A DNA stretch of 25,154 nucleotides. Source: an uncultured Lachnospiraceae bacterium. Its GTDB lineage: Bacteria > Bacillota > Clostridia > Lachnospirales > Lachnospiraceae. The stretch covers positions 1 to 25,154 of the forward strand of contig CAJUDZ010000042.1 in NCBI GenBank assembly GCA_910584965.1, in the 5' to 3' direction. Position numbers and translations under genes: made by a program. How positions within the stretch are numbered: position 1 is the first letter of the stretch; every line of letters begins with the position of its first letter. Positions 21,912 to 25,154 of the stretch are shown here, one piece after another. Under the pieces are notes generated by a model that saw nothing but the letters and a program-made list of their open reading frames with translations, did not search any database and was not told the DNA's origin.

Positions 21912-24176
21912 GTGAATACGATAACGATTGAACTGACACAAAACTGGCGTTTTCATCTCGGAGACTGTGAAGGCGCCTGGTATAAGGGCTATGACGACAG
22001 CGCGTGGCAAAAGATTACGGTTCCGCACGACTGGTCGGTGGAAGCTCCTTTTTCCCCAAAATATTCGAGCGGAACGGGCTATCTGCAGGGCGGAACGGGC
22101 TGGTACCGGGGCCGTTTCCGGCTCCCGGAGGAATACAGGGGGAAATGTGTGCGCCTCGTGTTCGACGGGGTGTATAAGAACAGCCAGGTGTTCTGCAACA
22201 GCTATTATCTTGGAAAAAGGCCGAACGGCTATGTTTCTTTTTCCTATGATATCAGCGGTTTTGCGGTTTTCGGCGAAGAGGAAAACGAGATCAGCGTGAA
22301 GGTTGTGCATGAAGATCTGGCGGATTCCAGATGGTTTACCGGGAGCGGGATTACCAGAAAAGTGACGCTGCTTGTGGAAGAGCCGGTACATCCCGTGGAA
22401 TACGGCTGTGTATTTCGGACGGACGGGATTTCCGGTGAAGGAGAAAAAGCGTCCGCACAGGTGACGGCGGCCCATGAAGCGGTCAACGCGGGAAACGAAA
22501 ATGCGGAACTGGAAATCAGGACGCTGCTGCTTTCCGACGAGGGGCAGACCGCGGCGGAATTTTCCGGGAGAATGACGCTTCCGCCGGGAGAGACGGGAAA
22601 ACTTACACAGGACGGCGCGGTGGAAAATCCGCGGCTTTGGTCGCCGGAAGATCCGTATCTTTACCGGATGCAGACCTGGTACCGGGTGAACGGCGGCGCC
22701 GAATATCTGGTTCAGGAGGAAAAAGTGGGTATCCGGACGATCGCTTTCCACCCGGAGGAGGGTTTTTACTTAAACGGCGTCAACAGGAAGATCAAAGGCG
22801 TCTGTGTGCATCATGACGGCGGCTGCCTCGGCGCGGCGATGCGGCCGGAAGTATGGCAGCGCCGGCTGGAGAGCTTGAAGGAATGCGGCTGTAATGCGAT
22901 CCGGTGCAGCCACAATCCCCATATGCCGGAGCTGTATGCGCTCTGTGACGCGATGGGATTTCTCATGATGGATGAAGCGTTTGACGAATGGGAGAATCCG
23001 AAAAACAAATGGTCCGTCGGACATAACGTCTATCCGCCGAAACATCAGGGATACTATGAGGATTTTCCGGAGTGGCATGAAAAAGACCTGCGGGCGATGG
23101 TGCGGCGCGACAGAAATCATCCCAGCGTTATTCTCTGGAGCATCGGAAACGAAATCGATTACCCCAACGACCCGTACTGCCATCCGATGTTTGAAACGAT
23201 GACCGGAAACAATGACGCCAACAAACCGGCGGCGGAAAGACAGTATGATTCGAATAAGCCGAATATGAAAAGACTTGCCGTTCTGGCCGGCCGGCTTGCG
23301 GCCATTGTCAGGGAAGAGGATACAAGCCGTCCGGTAACCCTTGCGGCGGCCTTCCCGGAACTTTCTTCGGAACTGGGCTTTTTCGATGCGCTTTCCGTAG
23401 TCGGCTATAATTATAAAGAGCATTTATACGAAAATGATCATAAACGTTTTCCCGACAAAACATTTCTCGGAAGCGAAAACGGACACAGTGAGGAAGCGTG
23501 GAAGGCGGTTACCGAAAATCCGTACATCTGCGGCCAGTTTCTGTGGACCGGCATCGATTATCTGGGCGAGGCCCACGGATGGCCCATTCACGGTTCGTCG
23601 GCCGGCCTTCTGACAACGGCCGGATTCCCGAAGCCGGAATATGAAAAGCGTAAGGCGCTCTGGAAGGAGGATGGACCAGATGCTGCGGCAGACGGCTGTC
23701 CTGAGAAGGATGCAGCCTGCGAAAACGCGGAAAGCGGCGTGGATGCGGTAAGGGAAATCATGGAAAACGGCGCGGATACGGCCTGTGGAAACGAAGCCGC
23801 GGTAAGTTTGTCCGCGGCGTTATGGAAAGACCGGGATGCGCTTACCGGACAGTCCTGGGAGGATTGCAGCCGCAGACCGGGATATCTGTATCAGATACTG
23901 GTAAAACTGTCGGATGAAAACGGGAAAAAGGTCATCTCCGACGACAAAGAAGTGAAAGTTCAGGTGCTGGGTGACGGTTGTCTTGCGGGTATCGACAACG
24001 GTGATCTGGCGGATGTGACGCCTTTTTCATCCGATTGCAGAAAGACATACAAGGGCGATCTGGCAGTCTATGTGCGCAGAACGGGGACGGGAGATGTCCG
24101 CGTGTCTTTGCGCATACAGGAGGACGGAGAGGCCGGCGTGAAAAACGAAAACAGTGTGGAAATGATTGCCATATAA
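21912..24176 (+). CDS. GH2 beta-galactosidase family glycosidase
   Basis: Predicted retaining exo-glycosidase (beta-galactosidase type). Domains in order: N-terminal sugar-binding (PHDWSVEAPF; GGTGWYRGRF), immunoglobulin-like domain, TIM barrel (about 285-575) and a C-terminal beta domain. The acid/base is E414 in WSIGNEIDY and the nucleophile is E522 in FLGSENGHS. CSHNPHMPELYALCDAMGFL is the usual barrel signature. At 754 residues it is of medium length; an Ala/Glu/Asp-rich insert (about 592-636) separates barrel and C-terminal domain. It has a GTG start with GGAGG (21901-21905) 6 nt upstream and no signal peptide. It follows GH27 by 57 nt; together they could strip alpha- and beta-galactosyl ends. 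Beta-glucuronidase or another GH2 activity is possible. Confidence 0.88.
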   Translation: MNTITIELTQNWRFHLGDCEGAWYKGYDDSAWQKITVPHDWSVEAPFSPKYSSGTGYLQGGTGWYRGRFRLPEEYRGKCVRLVFDGVYKNSQVFCNSYYLGKRPNGYVSFSYDISGFAVFGEEENEISVKVVHEDLADSRWFTGSGITRKVTLLVEEPVHPVEYGCVFRTDGISGEGEKASAQVTAAHEAVNAGNENAELEIRTLLLSDEGQTAAEFSGRMTLPPGETGKLTQDGAVENPRLWSPEDPYLYRMQTWYRVNGGAEYLVQEEKVGIRTIAFHPEEGFYLNGVNRKIKGVCVHHDGGCLGAAMRPEVWQRRLESLKECGCNAIRCSHNPHMPELYALCDAMGFLMMDEAFDEWENPKNKWSVGHNVYPPKHQGYYEDFPEWHEKDLRAMVRRDRNHPSVILWSIGNEIDYPNDPYCHPMFETMTGNNDANKPAAERQYDSNKPNMKRLAVLAGRLAAIVREEDTSRPVTLAAAFPELSSELGFFDALSVVGYNYKEHLYENDHKRFPDKTFLGSENGHSEEAWKAVTENPYICGQFLWTGIDYLGEAHGWPIHGSSAGLLTTAGFPKPEYEKRKALWKEDGPDAAADGCPEKDAACENAESGVDAVREIMENGADTACGNEAAVSLSAALWKDRDALTGQSWEDCSRRPGYLYQILVKLSDENGKKVISDDKEVKVQVLGDGCLAGIDNGDLADVTPFSSDCRKTYKGDLAVYVRRTGTGDVRVSLRIQEDGEAGVKNENSVEMIAI

Positions 24177-24194
24177 TCCCATTAACGGTATAAT
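24166..24194 (+). promoter_or_regulatory. Sigma-A promoter of the phosphoribosyltransferase-like gene
   Basis: TTGCCA (24166-24171), 17 bp, TATAAT (24189-24194). The -35 overlaps the end of the GH2 gene. A dyad CCATTA / TAATGG (24179-24196) spans the -10 and may be an operator. Confidence 0.65.
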
Positions 24195-24266
24195 GGAATT
24201 ATCAACAGAAAAGACGTATACCGGTTCTGAAAACGGACCGCCGCGTCATAAAAAGGAGGTACGCGT

Positions 24267-24911
24267 ATGCAGGAAATGATCAGAATTAGTTCCAAAGCCC
24301 ACCCCAATATCGAGTTGAAGGCAATTCCCGGCCATTTTGTAACGCCAAGCTCTCATATCAACTATTTTCTTGATATGACGACGCTGAAGACGCGTCTGAG
24401 CGAAGCGTCCCTGACGGCGAAAGAGCTGAGCAGGCAGATCATGGTATCCATGGTGGTAGACACGATCGTATGTATCGACGGCTGTGAGATCATCGGCGCG
24501 TTTCTGGCGGAAGAGCTGACGAGAGCCGGCGTCTATTCCAGAAATGCACACCAGACGATTTATATTATCACGCCGGAATATTCTTCGGCCGGACAGATGC
24601 TTTTCCGGGATAATTATCTTTCCATGATCAAAGGAAAAAACATACTGCTTCTGTTAGCCAGCGCGACGACGGGAAAAACCGTTACGAAGGCGGTACAGAC
24701 GCTTACCTATTACGGCGCTTCTATCAGCGGTATCAGCGCGGTATTCAGCGCGGCGAACAGTGTGATGGGGATTCCGGTCAATTCCCTGTTCAGTACTGCG
24801 GACATTCCGGATTATAAGACTTATAGTTCCGAAAGCTGCTCTCTGTGCAAGGATAATAAACCGATCGACGCATTTGCCAATGCCTTCGGGTATTCGAAAA
24901 TCAATTCATAG
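24267..24911 (+). CDS. Phosphoribosyltransferase-like protein (orotate PRTase-related)
   Basis: A type I PRTase-fold protein of 214 residues. The strand-loop NILLLLASATTGKTV (about 125-139) occupies the position of the PRPP-binding motif, but the usual paired acidic residues before TTG are replaced by Ala-Ser-Ala. Catalysis or PRPP binding may therefore be altered. VVDTIVCIDGCEIIGAFLAE is the expected preceding helix-strand region. A CxxC pair (C191/C194) lies near the C-terminus. AAGGAGG (24253-24259) is 7 nt from the ATG. It has its own promoter and appears to be monocistronic. Its target is unknown; salvage or regulatory roles are both open. Confidence 0.75.
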   Translation: MQEMIRISSKAHPNIELKAIPGHFVTPSSHINYFLDMTTLKTRLSEASLTAKELSRQIMVSMVVDTIVCIDGCEIIGAFLAEELTRAGVYSRNAHQTIYIITPEYSSAGQMLFRDNYLSMIKGKNILLLLASATTGKTVTKAVQTLTYYGASISGISAVFSAANSVMGIPVNSLFSTADIPDYKTYSSESCSLCKDNKPIDAFANAFGYSKINS

Positions 24912-25050
24912 CGGAACCGGAAGCGCGCCGGATGCGGGATGACGGGCAGGAAATAAGACCGGCATTTTGTTTATGAAATGATGCGGAATATTTATGCGAT
25001 AAAGCGCAGACTGTCGTGTTTGCGCTTTGCCGCGGTAAATTCCCGGGACG

Positions 25051-25075
25051 CAGGCTGTCACGCCTGTATTTTTAT
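25051..25075 (+). terminator. Weak terminator candidate
   Basis: CAGGC (25051-25055) / GCCTG (25062-25066), 6-nt loop, then TATTTTTAT. The stem is only 5 bp but the T-run is good. An 8-bp hairpin AAAGCGCA / TGCGCTTT (25001-25028) just upstream has no T-run. One of these may end the phosphoribosyltransferase-like transcript. Confidence 0.4.
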
Positions 25076-25113
25076 ATAATAGGAAATTGCCGCAGCAGCA
25101 ACCATTTCAGGGG

Positions 25114-25154
25114 AGAATGCGAAGCATTCTTGTAATCGCCGCTGCCGAGCGGCG
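25114..25154. repeat. Double-hairpin repeat at the window edge
   Basis: Two perfect hairpins in a row: AGAATGC / GCATTCT (25114-25130, 3-nt loop) and CGCCGCT / AGCGGCG (25137-25154, 4-nt loop). The second half resembles 467-501 upstream of valS. It is probably a dispersed intergenic element and may continue beyond the window. Confidence 0.55.

Noticed and set aside
25001..25028. Hairpin AAAGCGCA / TGCGCTTT as a terminator
   Set aside because: Good 8-bp stem but followed by GCCGCGG rather than a T-run.
1..25154. tRNA, rRNA, integrase or phage genes
   Set aside because: None recognised on either strand; apart from the insertion sequence no mobile-element machinery is visible.

Overview
The window reads as chromosomal DNA of a spore-forming, gut-type Clostridia, most likely a Lachnospiraceae member. 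The evidence is strong Shine-Dalgarno sites, a T-box leader on valS, spoIIA and spoVA sporulation genes, a BspA-like lipoprotein with a probable NADase-type glycan-binding domain, and cytoplasmic GH27 and GH2 glycosidases. The species cannot be named from sequence alone.

Layout. (1) 1-3228: promoter, T-box leader and valS. (2) 3399-4954: an insertion sequence with a minus-strand DDE transposase, 16/18 matching terminal inverted repeats and a 7-bp flanking repeat, sitting directly upstream of the next operon. (3) 4981-9411: a FapA-like (DUF342) protein, folC, a 50-residue unknown protein and a zinc-ribbon/TPR membrane protein, closed by a strong terminator. (4) 9580-11240: spoIIAA-spoIIAB-sigF, the forespore sigma-F switch. 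(5) 11241-16410: accessory genes lying between spoIIA and spoVA, which are adjacent in Bacillus: a Fe-S aldo/keto reductase, an Lsa-like ABC-F protein with an elaborate leader, a 185-bp near-palindrome, three small unknown genes and a GNAT acetyltransferase. (6) 16645-18563: a sigma-G/F type promoter and spoVAA-AB-AC. SpoVAC carries nine N-terminal heptapeptide repeats, and spoVAD/AE do not follow. (7) 18687-24176: a 20-bp perfect LacI-type palindrome abutting a promoter, then a lipoprotein-GH27-GH2 operon, probably for detecting or binding a glycan and hydrolysing imported galactosides. (8) 24166-24911: a phosphoribosyltransferase-like protein with its own promoter. (9) 24912-25154: no gene; hairpins and a likely dispersed repeat.

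The least explained elements are the ABC-F leader (putative upstream ORFs, terminator hairpin and a 15-bp helix burying the ribosome binding site), the 185-bp palindrome beside a tiny membrane-peptide gene cluster, a soluble-looking protein carrying the GGADGPT motif of decarboxylase sodium pumps, and the SpoVAC repeat tail.
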